The notes under the pieces were generated by a model that had not been told where the DNA came from, did not search any database, and saw only the letters and a program-made list of their open reading frames with translations. From Candidatus Cloacimonadota bacterium (GTDB lineage: Bacteria > Muiribacteriota > UBA6191), in contig JAGSHD010000004.1 in NCBI GenBank assembly GCA_023954715.1, positions 1-64,000 on the forward strand: a stretch of DNA of 64,000 nt, in the 5' to 3' direction. Made by a program: the position numbers and the translations under genes. Numbering within the stretch: position 1 is the stretch's first letter; every line of letters begins with the position of its first letter. This document shows, piece by piece, positions 28,194-37,054 of the stretch.

Positions 28194-28745
28194 ATGTGTA
28201 TGCAAAGTGATTATAAAATTTTACAAACCACCCTGTCTTTAAGAAAATTTTTAAAGATGTCAGGGGATTTACAAAAACTCCATATTAGTGATATTCAAAA
28301 TACTCTTGAAAACACTAAAAGTACTATCAAATCACTAAACAAATCTAGCTCATCTTCTTACGGTAAGATTCTTTTTTCGCACTTAAAAGACTCGTATCAA
28401 ATACTAAATGAAGAGTTTCAAAAAATTTCAGAAGGTAAAAGAGATCAAAAAATTGAAAATGTCAGTAATAAACTAGGACTTGGTAAAAGCCAAATCGCTA
28501 TATTGCTACAACTTCGAGTGCAAGATCTTAAATCGCAGAGTCATTACATCCAAGCTATGAGTCAAACAGCAGACAATTTAATGCTATTGAAACACTTCTT
28601 TCAACAAACCCCCTACCCAAAAATAAAACTAGCTTGTCTAGAAAAAATTAGAGTTTGGGATAGTGTAGTTTATGAACAACTCTATGAAAAATTAATTTCA
28701 TCCTGTGAACCAGAGATTCAAGCCTATCTAAGATTAGCTTCTTAA
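28194..28745 (+). CDS. Hypothetical helical protein
   Basis: A 183-residue protein, Lys/Ser/Leu-rich and almost entirely helical by composition, with no signal peptide or known motif. The start is uncertain: ATG 28194 and ATG 28258 (MSGDLQKLHI) are both possible and neither has a good ribosome-binding site. The C-terminal FHLKHFFQQTP...YEQLYEKLISSCEPEIQAYL-like stretch suggests a helical repeat (HEAT/ARM-like). It is divergent from the one-pass membrane protein and followed immediately by a MITE-like element whose edge lies four bases past its stop. Confidence 0.6.
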   Translation: MCMQSDYKILQTTLSLRKFLKMSGDLQKLHISDIQNTLENTKSTIKSLNKSSSSSYGKILFSHLKDSYQILNEEFQKISEGKRDQKIENVSNKLGLGKSQIAILLQLRVQDLKSQSHYIQAMSQTADNLMLLKHFFQQTPYPKIKLACLEKIRVWDSVVYEQLYEKLISSCEPEIQAYLRLAS

Positions 28746-28748
28746 TTT

Positions 28749-28879
28749 GTAATTATTCAGGTGTCCTCTTCGATAAAAGGAGAGGAACATATAAGTTTTT
28801 CGAACTTTTTACTTTATTGATGTACCTAAATGTAATCAACCTTTGTGAATAAATTGAAAAATTATAGCTGAATAGTTAC
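28749..28879 (-). mobile_element. MITE-like element, copy 2
   Basis: A 131-bp element between terminal inverted repeats GTAATTATTCAG (28749-28760) and, on the other strand from 28879, GTAACTATTCAG: 11 of 12 bases match. Its two flanks are the reverse complement of both ends of 9482-9708, while its middle is only about 11 bp. A second internal stem is possible (TCCTCTTCGATAAAAGGAGAGGA). It sits between the hypothetical helical gene and the 3' end of the epimerase gene. Confidence 0.65.
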
Positions 28880-28885
28880 CTTAAC

Positions 28886-29935
28886 TTAAGAGTCTAACTT
28901 ACTTTGCATATAAATTTCTTCAAAAATTTGATCTAATGGTATTGTAATATCCCAGGAAGGATAAAACTCTTTAATTTTACTTAAGTCAGAATAATAACAG
29001 ATGTGATCCCCAACCCTAGCTACGTCGCTATAGCTTGAGTTCATCTTTATTCCAGAGAGCTTTTCTATTTTGGAAATTGCTTCTATCATAGAACAAGCAT
29101 TGGACTTTCCTCCACCGATATTAAAAACTTCTCCATGATTTGGTTTTGCAAATATCTGCTCCACTAATTTAGCCACATCAAGAGAGTGAATATTGTCTCG
29201 AACTTGCTTTCCTTTGTAGCCGAATATGGTATAAGGGATCTCTTGAACATTGGCTTTTACTAAATAAGACAAAAAGCCATGGAGTTCAACTCCTTTATGA
29301 GACGGCCCTGTTAAGCAACCTCCTCTTAAACAACTTGTATTTAAACCGAAGTTTCTGCCGTACTCTTGAACCAATAAATCAGCTGCTATTTTAGATACTC
29401 CAAACAAGGAGTGGATACACTGATCGATGCTCATTGTCTCTTTGATTCCTGATTGATCTACAAGATCTTTATATTCCCAACGAGTATCTAGCTCCTTTAG
29501 AGGCAATAAGTTTGGTTGATCACCGTAAACTTTGTTAGTGCTCAGGTAAACAAAAGTAGCATCTGGACAATGCTGTCTCATATTTTCTAATAAGTTAAGG
29601 GTCCCGTTAGCATTCACAGAAAAATCTAAATTTGGTATTTTAGCTGCTAAATCATGAGAAGGCTGAGCTGCGCAATGAACGATACCCGAAAACTTATGCT
29701 GTAAAAACAAGTCTTCGATTTCTTTGTCTCTAATATCGATAGAGTGGGGTATAAAGTTTTTATATCTAGAAGTTAGTCTGCTTTGCGTAGAAGTAGTATC
29801 TCCATTAGGTCCAAAAAAAGTCTCTCGCATATTATTATCTATGCCATGTACTTCATCAAAGTGTGAACAAAAATACTCCACCATTGCACTACCAATTAAA
29901 CCACCAGAGCCTGTTACTAATAGCTTCATTTTCAT
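28886..29935 (-). CDS. NAD-dependent epimerase, CDP-paratose 2-epimerase type
   Basis: A 349-residue extended short-chain dehydrogenase/reductase. The Rossmann motif is TGSGGLIGS (8-16). Family-specific pieces are DNNMRETFFGPNGDT near 33, HCAAQPSHD near 87, YLSTNKVYGD near 130, SLFGVSKIAADLLVQEYGR near 184 (Phe in place of the usual Tyr of YxxxK, which is normal for this branch), and LRGGCLTGPSH near 209. It should interconvert a nucleotide sugar in surface polysaccharide synthesis. The exact sugar cannot be read. It is preceded by AAGGA before ATG 29935. Confidence 0.85.
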   Translation of the reverse strand: MKMKLLVTGSGGLIGSAMVEYFCSHFDEVHGIDNNMRETFFGPNGDTTSTQSRLTSRYKNFIPHSIDIRDKEIEDLFLQHKFSGIVHCAAQPSHDLAAKIPNLDFSVNANGTLNLLENMRQHCPDATFVYLSTNKVYGDQPNLLPLKELDTRWEYKDLVDQSGIKETMSIDQCIHSLFGVSKIAADLLVQEYGRNFGLNTSCLRGGCLTGPSHKGVELHGFLSYLVKANVQEIPYTIFGYKGKQVRDNIHSLDVAKLVEQIFAKPNHGEVFNIGGGKSNACSMIEAISKIEKLSGIKMNSSYSDVARVGDHICYYSDLSKIKEFYPSWDITIPLDQIFEEIYMQSKLDS

Positions 29936-30162
29936 TTTTTTCCTTGATTATTTACAATTATGAGAGACTTTTAGATTTGTGACAATATACTCAAATCAAT
30001 TCAACTCTCTCAAAAGTATCATGTGATTTAAACTCAATCAAGAGAAACAAAACTTATCATCAAAGCACTAGCTATGTCTATCAATGTGAATTTTTCCTAC
30101 TTTAATCATAGAAGCTATACCTTTTACTTGAATTCATTCAATAACTTATATATATTAACAAT

Positions 30163-30519
30163 ATGAATCTTGAACGTACTGAACTTGAAAATAATATTAT
30201 ATCGTATGTGTTTGATGGGGCCTTGGATACCTTGGTCGAAGATCAAATCAGAGATCTAATGAACTCCGACTTTGAAAATAATAAGGTTCGATTTGTTTTA
30301 GATCTTTCAAAAGTAGAATTTATCATGTCGACTATCGTTGGCTTTTTTATATCTTTCCAAAAAAAATTAAAAAGTGAGCATGGACTTTTGATTGTCCTCA
30401 AACCAAGTAGCGAAGTCAATTTAGTATTTAAGGTTTTAGGACTCAATCTAATGTTTCAATTTTGTGATGATTTAGATAGTGCTATTAAAAAACTCAATTC
30501 TATTGAAACTGAAAAATAG
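30163..30519 (+). CDS. STAS domain protein (anti-sigma antagonist-like)
   Basis: A 118-residue single STAS domain. The core is VLDLSKVEFIMSTIVGFFISFQKK, matching the pattern FDLSxVxFIDSSGLG of SpoIIAA-like antagonists; the position usually holding the phosphorylatable Ser is MST here, so Ser or Thr could serve. Proteins of this kind bind or release a kinase/anti-sigma partner. No switch kinase is adjacent. The gene is the only plus-strand gene in a minus-strand polysaccharide run and ends eight bases from the convergent epimerase gene. Confidence 0.85.
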   Translation: MNLERTELENNIISYVFDGALDTLVEDQIRDLMNSDFENNKVRFVLDLSKVEFIMSTIVGFFISFQKKLKSEHGLLIVLKPSSEVNLVFKVLGLNLMFQFCDDLDSAIKKLNSIETEK

Positions 30520-30526
30520 CCCCTAC

Positions 30527-31600
30527 TTATTTACAAAAAATGTCTGTCACTAAATCTTCGTTTTGTTGTATCCAATGATAAACATCCTCAACCAAGTCTT
30601 TAATATTTTTTTGCTTTGTCCAGTTAAACTCTTTTTCTGTATTTGCAGAGTCCATTAACAAAATACGTATATCATTACAATGTGTTTCTGGGTTTCTAGC
30701 AAAATCTATGGTATGTGATGTTATAGACTGACATAACTCACTCAGTTCAAGTAAGGACACCGAATTACTACGCCCTCCACCTACTTGGAATGTCTCTCCA
30801 CGATACGAGTCTAGTTTTACAATTTGTTTTTCGATTAAAGTACAAACATCAAAGATATGTAAAAAATCACGGACTTGTTTACCTAAACCTCCATAACCAT
30901 TGTAAGTTAGACTTTGCTTAAAATAGTGTTTAGCCACCCAAAGTGCTATAAAACCTTGATCCACTTTACCCATTTGCCAGGGGCCAGCAATCACACCAAA
31001 ACGATTTATTATAGCTGGAATATCATACATTTTTGCATACTCTAACACTAAATGCTCAGAGGACAGTTTGGTGGCTCCATACAATGAAACAGGTCCTTTT
31101 GTAGAAAACTCTTGAGTTATTCCTTGTTTTGTCCTAGCTATGTCATTTTGAACATCTACCCACTCAAATCTGGTTTCTGACTCTGTATATGCGATATTTT
31201 CAAGCTCTTGGATAGAGTAAACCCTAGATGTAGATAAAAATAAGATTGCAGCTTTGTTTTCTTTGGCCCACTCTAGGCAATTGAAACTTCCAATCAAATT
31301 GGTCTCTACTAAATATTTTGATGAACCATCTAAGCCTGCACTAACTGAAGGTTCAGCAGAACAATCAATCAATAAATCAGCTTTCACCTGTTCTAAATGA
31401 TCATAAAAACGAACATCCCCTTCAATCACTTGTATGCCCTGTGATTTCAATCTCGGAACTTGTAATTGTGATCCTTGACGGATAAAGTTATCTAAACAAA
31501 CAATATCTAGTTTTGGGTAGTTCTTCTTTAGGTAAAGTGCAATACTAGAGCCAACAAATCCACAACCACCCGTAATTAAAACTTTTGAATACTTCATCAA
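30527..31600 (-). CDS. NAD-dependent epimerase, second CDP-paratose-type paralogue
   Basis: A 357-residue extended SDR. Rossmann motif TGGCGFVGSS (10-19), LDNFIRQGSQ near 36, CSAEPSVSAG near 78, LSTSRVYS near 123, catalytic SLYGATKLSSEHLVLEYAK with Tyr and Lys both present, and INRFGVIAGPWQMGKVDQGFIALW, typical of CDP-tyvelose/paratose 2-epimerases. Unlike its relative at 28886 it retains the YxxxK pair. It overlaps the upstream phosphodiesterase gene by four bases, so they form an operon likely serving surface glycan synthesis. Confidence 0.85.
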   Translation of the reverse strand: MMKYSKVLITGGCGFVGSSIALYLKKNYPKLDIVCLDNFIRQGSQLQVPRLKSQGIQVIEGDVRFYDHLEQVKADLLIDCSAEPSVSAGLDGSSKYLVETNLIGSFNCLEWAKENKAAILFLSTSRVYSIQELENIAYTESETRFEWVDVQNDIARTKQGITQEFSTKGPVSLYGATKLSSEHLVLEYAKMYDIPAIINRFGVIAGPWQMGKVDQGFIALWVAKHYFKQSLTYNGYGGLGKQVRDFLHIFDVCTLIEKQIVKLDSYRGETFQVGGGRSNSVSLLELSELCQSITSHTIDFARNPETHCNDIRILLMDSANTEKEFNWTKQKNIKDLVEDVYHWIQQNEDLVTDIFCK

Positions 31601-33198
31601 ATATAACCTAATGCCTTTAATCTAGATTTGACTTCTTCTGATTCAATGACAGAAGAAGAATCTAAGTTTCTATATATATTAATTTCATCGTAATATGGAT
31701 TGTTTTCTATCAGCAACTCATGTAATACTTTTCCATCCATATCTTTTGGAATAGCAACATCCATCAAAGAGAACAAAGTAGGAGTTAAATCTTGTAATTG
31801 TGCTCTTTTTGAGGTCTTCTTTTTGCTTACATTGTTTCCACTTAAAAAGAAAACACCTTCGCTTCTGTGATTACCGGAGTGATGAAGCTCAGGAGTATCA
31901 AAAATAAAAGGAGAACCAAACTCTGATCCACCTCTGGTGATGTAATCATAATTACGCATTTTCAAGATAAGATCAGGTGCTTTTATCTGATAAGGGCCCT
32001 TATATATATGCTCTGAAAAATAAAGTTCATCCACCACTTTTTTACCACGATGCTTTAATGCTCTTAGATCAGCAACCACAGATTGTCTAGCTAAGTGATA
32101 TTGTTCAGACCCCCTAGCAAACAAACCTTGCGGAAAACGATCGCTACAATGCATGTAGACATTACCAAAAAGCCCCATAGAAAAGGCTTTTGATTTTTTC
32201 CAATGAATATCTTGAAAAGACTTATGCCGAAAGTCTATCTTACGCTGTACAAATCGTATATGACTTAGCAATTTAAATAGCACTTTTAATGGCCAACCTC
32301 TACCCCAGTTAGGATGATTTGTGATGGTGTTATACAACTTTGTAGCATCTAATTTTAAATGTCCTAGCTCTAAAAAATAGCTATTTAAATACACATCGTG
32401 GCTTAAGCTGCCAAAACCATGATCTGATAGGACCATCACTCCATCTTTTGGAGAGAACTTTTCTAAAATCAAACCCACTTTTTCATCAATCAATTGAAAG
32501 ACTTTTGTAACCTCTTGTGAATACTTCCAGTCATTTTGAGGATTTACAAAGTCTTGCTGTCCCCATAGTGCATGACATACACGATCAAGCCCTGTAAAAG
32601 TAACAAACATTACATCTACAGGAAAGCGCTCCTGCAATGAAATAGCCAGATCAGACCGGATATGAATCATCTCATAGACATTTTCTAAAAAAAGATCCAT
32701 ACTCTTATACCAATGAGACATTACATCAATCTTATAATGAAAAAAGTCTTTATCTATAAACTCTTTTATACCTTGATGCTTGGTTAATGATGCCACATCG
32801 GGAGTATGCATCCCTGACACCATATATCCTTCATTAAGGTTTTCAGGTGGCCAAGTTAGAGGCATATTTATTGCTGAACTTGTGTATCCCTCTTGCTGTA
32901 AATACTCCCAAAAACCCTTTGTTTTACGATCATCTGATGTATTTAATCTTGGTTCATAGCTACCCCATTGCAGCTCTCCAAAATCAAACACCCCATGTTT
33001 ACCCGGGTTGACCCCGCTCACAAAACTACTCCAAGCTTGAGGAGTTAAAGGAGGATTTGTAGACTCTAATTTTGAGTATGTACCTAAATCTTTTAGAAAT
33101 TTTAAATTTGGCAACAGGCCCTTGTCCATCAACCTTTGTGTCAGAAAAAAGTCTGCTCCGTCGATTCCAAATATGATAAATTTAGGGTTTTTTGTCAT
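31597..33198 (-). CDS. Type I phosphodiesterase / alkaline phosphatase superfamily
   Basis: A 533-residue cytoplasmic-looking hydrolase. The N-terminus has FGIDGADF (metal Asp) and NPPLTPQAWSSFVSG with the probable nucleophile Thr, followed by NPGKHGVFDF. Further metal-site motifs are VMFVTFTGLDRVCHALWG and VLSDHGFGS, then HHSGNHRSEGVFFLSG near the C-terminus. This order is typical of the nucleotide pyrophosphatase/phosphodiesterase family. There is no signal peptide. In an operon with an epimerase (ATGA overlap) a role on a nucleotide-sugar or lipid-linked intermediate is plausible but not shown. Confidence 0.88.
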   Translation of the reverse strand: MTKNPKFIIFGIDGADFFLTQRLMDKGLLPNLKFLKDLGTYSKLESTNPPLTPQAWSSFVSGVNPGKHGVFDFGELQWGSYEPRLNTSDDRKTKGFWEYLQQEGYTSSAINMPLTWPPENLNEGYMVSGMHTPDVASLTKHQGIKEFIDKDFFHYKIDVMSHWYKSMDLFLENVYEMIHIRSDLAISLQERFPVDVMFVTFTGLDRVCHALWGQQDFVNPQNDWKYSQEVTKVFQLIDEKVGLILEKFSPKDGVMVLSDHGFGSLSHDVYLNSYFLELGHLKLDATKLYNTITNHPNWGRGWPLKVLFKLLSHIRFVQRKIDFRHKSFQDIHWKKSKAFSMGLFGNVYMHCSDRFPQGLFARGSEQYHLARQSVVADLRALKHRGKKVVDELYFSEHIYKGPYQIKAPDLILKMRNYDYITRGGSEFGSPFIFDTPELHHSGNHRSEGVFFLSGNNVSKKKTSKRAQLQDLTPTLFSLMDVAIPKDMDGKVLHELLIENNPYYDEINIYRNLDSSSVIESEEVKSRLKALGYI

Positions 33199-33428
33199 AG
33201 TAGAAAGTCTACACGAGATTGAGTTGACTCACAACAAATCAGATCTTTTATTATGTGCCATACAACTTGCTTTACCTAAAATATCGAAATCTTTTGAGTT
33301 TACTATTAAATTTAGTACGTTAAGGATATACTATACTCTATTAAAATTGTGTTTCGAAGTTCAAATTCAGTTTACTATCTTGTGGTTTTCACCTTTATAC
33401 AAGAGTACCTATTTAACAAGTTCTATTT

Positions 33429-34169
33429 ATGAAAAGCTCTCTATCTGTATCTATTTTAGTTATTTCTCATGGCCATGAAAAGTATTTAGATCATTTACTA
33501 TCCTCTTTACTTGAGAACCAACTAAACCATAATTTTGAAGTAGTTTTGGTTCATAATTGTGAAAGCGATTATGTAGTAGACTCTAGCCTCAAAAGTAAAT
33601 TATCTATAAAAGAAGTTTACAACCCTCAAATCCAATCACTGTCAGTCAACTTAAACAGAAATCTCAAAAAATGTAATCATGAATACATACTAATATTAAA
33701 TCCAGATACTTATCTGCCTAAACTAAACATTGATAGTTGTTTAAAGTATCTATTGAAAAAAAATGCCCATGTGGTTTCTTGTCCATCATATCACCCAAAA
33801 GGACATAGACTTGTAAACCTTAGGTATTTTCCAAAACTGTTTCAAATCATTTCAGATAATCTTTTGCCATCAAATCGTAGGGTACAAGATCAAAACTTGA
33901 TCTCATTGCAACAACATAAAAATAGCTTTTGGTTTCAAGGGTCGTACTACCTTTGTCGCAAAGAAATATTTGATAGAGTCCAATTTCAAGAAAAATACTT
34001 TTTGTATTTTGAAGATGTTCAGTTTTGCTGGGACTTATGGGAGAAAAACCTCAAACTTGCCTACAATTACAACACCCACTATTATCATTATTTTCAACAA
34101 AATAGCGCAAAGTATTTAAAGTATAAATTACTTCACATCCGCTCTTATCTACTTTACTTTTTTTCGTGA
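33429..34169 (+). CDS. Family 2 glycosyltransferase
   Basis: A 246-residue GT-A enzyme. It opens SVSILVISHGHEKYLDHLLSSLL, has ILILNPDTYLP near 95 (DxD-like Asp-Thr), and the rhamnosyltransferase-like ending WFQGSYYLCRKEIFDRVQFQEKYFLYFEDVQFCWDLW. It transfers an activated sugar to a glycan at the inner face of the membrane. It is divergent from the phosphodiesterase/epimerase operon and convergent with the AlkC-like gene (nine-base gap). Donor and acceptor cannot be inferred. Confidence 0.88.
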   Translation: MKSSLSVSILVISHGHEKYLDHLLSSLLENQLNHNFEVVLVHNCESDYVVDSSLKSKLSIKEVYNPQIQSLSVNLNRNLKKCNHEYILILNPDTYLPKLNIDSCLKYLLKKNAHVVSCPSYHPKGHRLVNLRYFPKLFQIISDNLLPSNRRVQDQNLISLQQHKNSFWFQGSYYLCRKEIFDRVQFQEKYFLYFEDVQFCWDLWEKNLKLAYNYNTHYYHYFQQNSAKYLKYKLLHIRSYLLYFFS

Positions 34170-34178
34170 GATTCTTGA

Positions 34179-35249
34179 TCAAATCAAAGTGAACTGTTTT
34201 TTATCAAACTCTTTACCATTTACAATAATTGATAACTCATGAACACCCTTATAATATACACGAGTAGTTATGGGACGAAATGAAAAGTACTTACTTACGC
34301 TTTTACTATATTTTTTACAAATAGACTCTGAAATTTTAAATACTTTTTTACTCAATTTTCCGTTTTTTTTCAAAAAATAGATAGCAAACTCCAATCGTAG
34401 TTTTTGTAACTCTTTAGGTGAATCAATTGTGAAGCTAAATGATAACTTTTCACCCAGCTTTACCTTGCTATCTAATTCAAAGTTGCTTAGCTCCATGGAG
34501 TCTGGATTACTATAGTTAAAAATAGTTAATGCTTGAGTATCCCCTGCTTTTAACAATGTTCTACATCCATGTTTTACGAGCCAATCTCTCTCTTTACTTT
34601 TACCAATCCATGATTTTGCCACATCCAAAACAAAACTTGGATGATCTTTAGATATATCATTTAAGTTGTTTGCTACACTTCGCCTTACATACTCACTAGG
34701 GTCATCTTTTAAGTTTTCTAGTAGCTCTAACAACGGCTTTGGATCTTTTTTTAAGAGAGGTAATGACATAGCCCATGGGAGTCTTGGACGACTTCCTTCG
34801 GAGGATAGTCGTCTCACATGCTCGTTTGATGATTTAGACCAGTTATACATTTGTTGCATCATTCTTTGAGGGTATTTAACCATAAATGGCCTTACACCAA
34901 ACTCTGAGCTTCCGTGTTTTGTGAAGACTTCTAGAGCCTTCATGGATTGATCAAAGTCATCAATACCATAGACCTCTACAAAGTCCGGTAAAACCATATT
35001 AGCCAAGCCCTCTAACTTAGGGCTTATCGCTATTAGTAAATCACTAGCTTCGGTAAAGTTTTGTGGTAAAAACTGCTTTAAACAGTGAGTTATATGCCTC
35101 ATTCGCTGCTTAAGCTCTTTGTTTTCAAAATCATCTTGAAATACAGATTTCTCAAAGCGATCTATATCAAAGTCTGAGTACCTAGCTTTTAAGTAAGTTG
35201 CTAACAAGCTAACAAAAGCCTCATTGAAAATATTTTTAAATGGCTCCAT
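34179..35249 (-). CDS. DNA alkylation repair protein, AlkC-like
   Basis: A 356-residue protein of the HEAT-like ALK superfamily. The signature segment HVRRLSSEGSRPRLPWA near 145, followed by EYVRRSVANNLNDISKDHP near 190, is the hallmark of AlkC/AlkD-type glycosylases. The C-terminal about 90 residues are beta-rich (LGEKLSFSFTIDSPKEL, then RVYYKGVHELSIIVNGKEF), matching the Ig-like domain known in AlkC. It should excise N3-alkylated bases. I start at ATG 35249 rather than a TTG 30 bases upstream. lexA is the next gene upstream, consistent with a DNA-damage setting. Confidence 0.85.
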   Translation of the reverse strand: MEPFKNIFNEAFVSLLATYLKARYSDFDIDRFEKSVFQDDFENKELKQRMRHITHCLKQFLPQNFTEASDLLIAISPKLEGLANMVLPDFVEVYGIDDFDQSMKALEVFTKHGSSEFGVRPFMVKYPQRMMQQMYNWSKSSNEHVRRLSSEGSRPRLPWAMSLPLLKKDPKPLLELLENLKDDPSEYVRRSVANNLNDISKDHPSFVLDVAKSWIGKSKERDWLVKHGCRTLLKAGDTQALTIFNYSNPDSMELSNFELDSKVKLGEKLSFSFTIDSPKELQKLRLEFAIYFLKKNGKLSKKVFKISESICKKYSKSVSKYFSFRPITTRVYYKGVHELSIIVNGKEFDKKQFTLI

Positions 35250-35307
35250 AAAATACCCGTTGAATATCTGAATCAACAATTAATTAGGACTAACTTTTTT
35301 CTATAAA

Positions 35308-35375
35308 AAAATAAGTTATTTAGAGTTGTCGGCTGTCGCTCAAGCTGACAACTTATACATTTACTAACTTATTTT
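35308..35375. repeat. Nested palindrome / bidirectional terminator
   Basis: Two perfect inverted repeats are nested. The outer arms are AAAATAAGTTA (35308-35318) and TAACTTATTTT (35365-35375). The inner arms AGTTGTCGGC (35324-35333) and GCTGACAACT (35344-35353) pair over 10 bp with one G-T. It lies between lexA and the AlkC-like gene. The flanking A and T runs would allow termination from either side. Confidence 0.7.
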
Positions 35376-35512
35376 ATATCATTTAGACTTGCTGAGGTTT
35401 AAATCTTTTTTAATTATAAATAAAGTCCGTTTGTGGTTGCTACAAATGGCAAACTCAGTTAAAAGTTAGACAACTAGACCTTCAAAAAACCGTTGCTCAA
35501 AACAATTCGTTT

Positions 35513-36142
35513 TTAATAACTTCTTAAAAGCCCTACAAGGATCCCAAGTACCATAACCTCACCATAAACCAATATGGGGTCCATAGTTGTGTTTTCTGGC
35601 TGTAGTCTAATGTGATCCTTTTCTTTGAAATAGCTCTTTAAAGTTAACTCACCTTCTACGCTAGCTACTACAATCTCACCATTATTAGCCCAGCTACGCT
35701 CTTCAACTAAAATAGTGTCACCATTAGATATACAAGCATCGATCATGGAGTCTCCACGAACCTTTAAAGCATAAGTTTTAGCTGGTTTTCGTATCATATA
35801 CTGAGGTACATCTACTTGCTCATTATCTTCAAAGACTTCGATGGGAGCACCAGCTTGTATCATCCCTTTTAACGGAACCTGTATAGAAGTTTCTTGCACA
35901 AATATATTTGGAGGACTTTGTTGAAACTCAGAAGGATCTAAAATATCTATAGAGCGATTTTTATTGGCATCTTTTCGGATATATGACTTTTTTTCTAGTA
36001 GAGATAAATGCTTATGCACTGTGGCAGGTGAGCTTAAACCAAATTGATCTTGTATCTCGCGAATACTTGGCGAATAACCATTATTATCGATAAAAGATTT
36101 TAAAAAATCATAAATTTCACGCTGTTTTTTTGTTAAAGCCAC
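35513..36142 (-). CDS. lexA: SOS repressor LexA
   Basis: A 209-residue LexA. The N-terminal winged helix is standard (LTKKQREIYDFLKSFIDNNG, then SIREIQDQFGLSSPATVHKHL). Self-cleavage site Ala97-Gly98 in QAGAP, Ser132 in GDSM and Lys169 in LTLKSY form the catalytic set. RecA-stimulated cleavage derepresses the SOS regulon. I looked upstream (36143-36240) for CTGT-N8-ACAG and GAAC-N4-GTTC operators and saw neither, so the box recognised here may be lineage-specific. The neighbouring alkylation-repair gene could belong to its regulon. Confidence 0.97.
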   Translation of the reverse strand: MALTKKQREIYDFLKSFIDNNGYSPSIREIQDQFGLSSPATVHKHLSLLEKKSYIRKDANKNRSIDILDPSEFQQSPPNIFVQETSIQVPLKGMIQAGAPIEVFEDNEQVDVPQYMIRKPAKTYALKVRGDSMIDACISNGDTILVEERSWANNGEIVVASVEGELTLKSYFKEKDHIRLQPENTTMDPILVYGEVMVLGILVGLLRSY

Positions 36143-36291
36143 ACAGGTCCCCTATTAGTAGATTTATATAACCACTACAATAATATGGCGAAAGTATGGC
36201 AAATGTCAAGTAATCTTGTGAAAATTAGGCAAAACTTTAAGCTTTACCAAGTACATAGATGCGTTTATCACATTGAGCGAACTAAAAAACT

Positions 36292-37032
36292 TCATTTTTT
36301 GACGTACTTTGATTTTAATACTGAGCTTAATTCTTTATAAAGCTGCTCCAACCAATTTTTGTCTAAGCTTAGGTCTGAAAAGCTAGAGTCCAATCTAAAG
36401 TCTTTTGGAGAAATGATTAAATCAATGTTTTTAAGTTGAACCAATGCACTGAGCACAAAGATTTCCTCAATAGCTTGATCACCTAATGGGATACAGCCAA
36501 TGGTTACATTTTTTCCGTGAATATATATTAAACTACCTGGGTTAGCTCTACCCTCATTTTTAGCATGCTTTAGATCAAAGGAGTTTGGATAATTTACCTC
36601 TAATGATAAATGATAAGAACTATTAGGATTTAAACTCTTAATCTTATAAAAACCTTCCGGAATTTGACGATCCCCTTCTTGTAGCTTAGGGCCTATTACT
36701 CCACTAAATCCAGTAAAGTTGTAGCTCTTAATAAAAGTGAATCGATCCTCTTTGCTATTAGCGCACCAAAGTTCAAATCGCTTCTCTTGTTTTAGGGCCA
36801 CGAAAGACATTTTTTTTGGAGGATATGATATACCTTTACTCTCAAAGTCTTTAAGTAATCTATCTTTAACAGGATCTGAAAATTGATCTAAACGAGAGTT
36901 TAGCGACTCTTTATAAAGCCTTGCTACATAAGGATACCAAATGCCTCTTCCATGATTCGTTTTATACGAATATAAAAATAAAGCAGTAAGCAAACAAATG
37001 AATATAAGAAGTATTTTTAACATGGTAGACAT
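36292..37032 (-). CDS. L,D-transpeptidase (YkuD)
   Basis: A 246-residue protein with an N-terminal signal anchor (about 5-22, LKILLIFICLLTALFLYSY). The YkuD domain occupies the C-terminal half, with the catalytic motif HGKNVTIGCIPLGD (His172, Cys180). EGDRQIPEGFYKI and NPGSLIYIHG are also typical of the subgroup annotated as murein L,D-transpeptidase YafK. It cross-links or anchors to peptidoglycan in the periplasm through 3-3 bonds or stem-peptide attachment. The next upstream gene starts 22 bases away (GST-like), suggesting co-transcription. Confidence 0.92.
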   Translation of the reverse strand: MSTMLKILLIFICLLTALFLYSYKTNHGRGIWYPYVARLYKESLNSRLDQFSDPVKDRLLKDFESKGISYPPKKMSFVALKQEKRFELWCANSKEDRFTFIKSYNFTGFSGVIGPKLQEGDRQIPEGFYKIKSLNPNSSYHLSLEVNYPNSFDLKHAKNEGRANPGSLIYIHGKNVTIGCIPLGDQAIEEIFVLSALVQLKNIDLIISPKDFRLDSSFSDLSLDKNWLEQLYKELSSVLKSKYVKK

Positions 37033-37054
37033 AATATATACCCACTATATTTCA

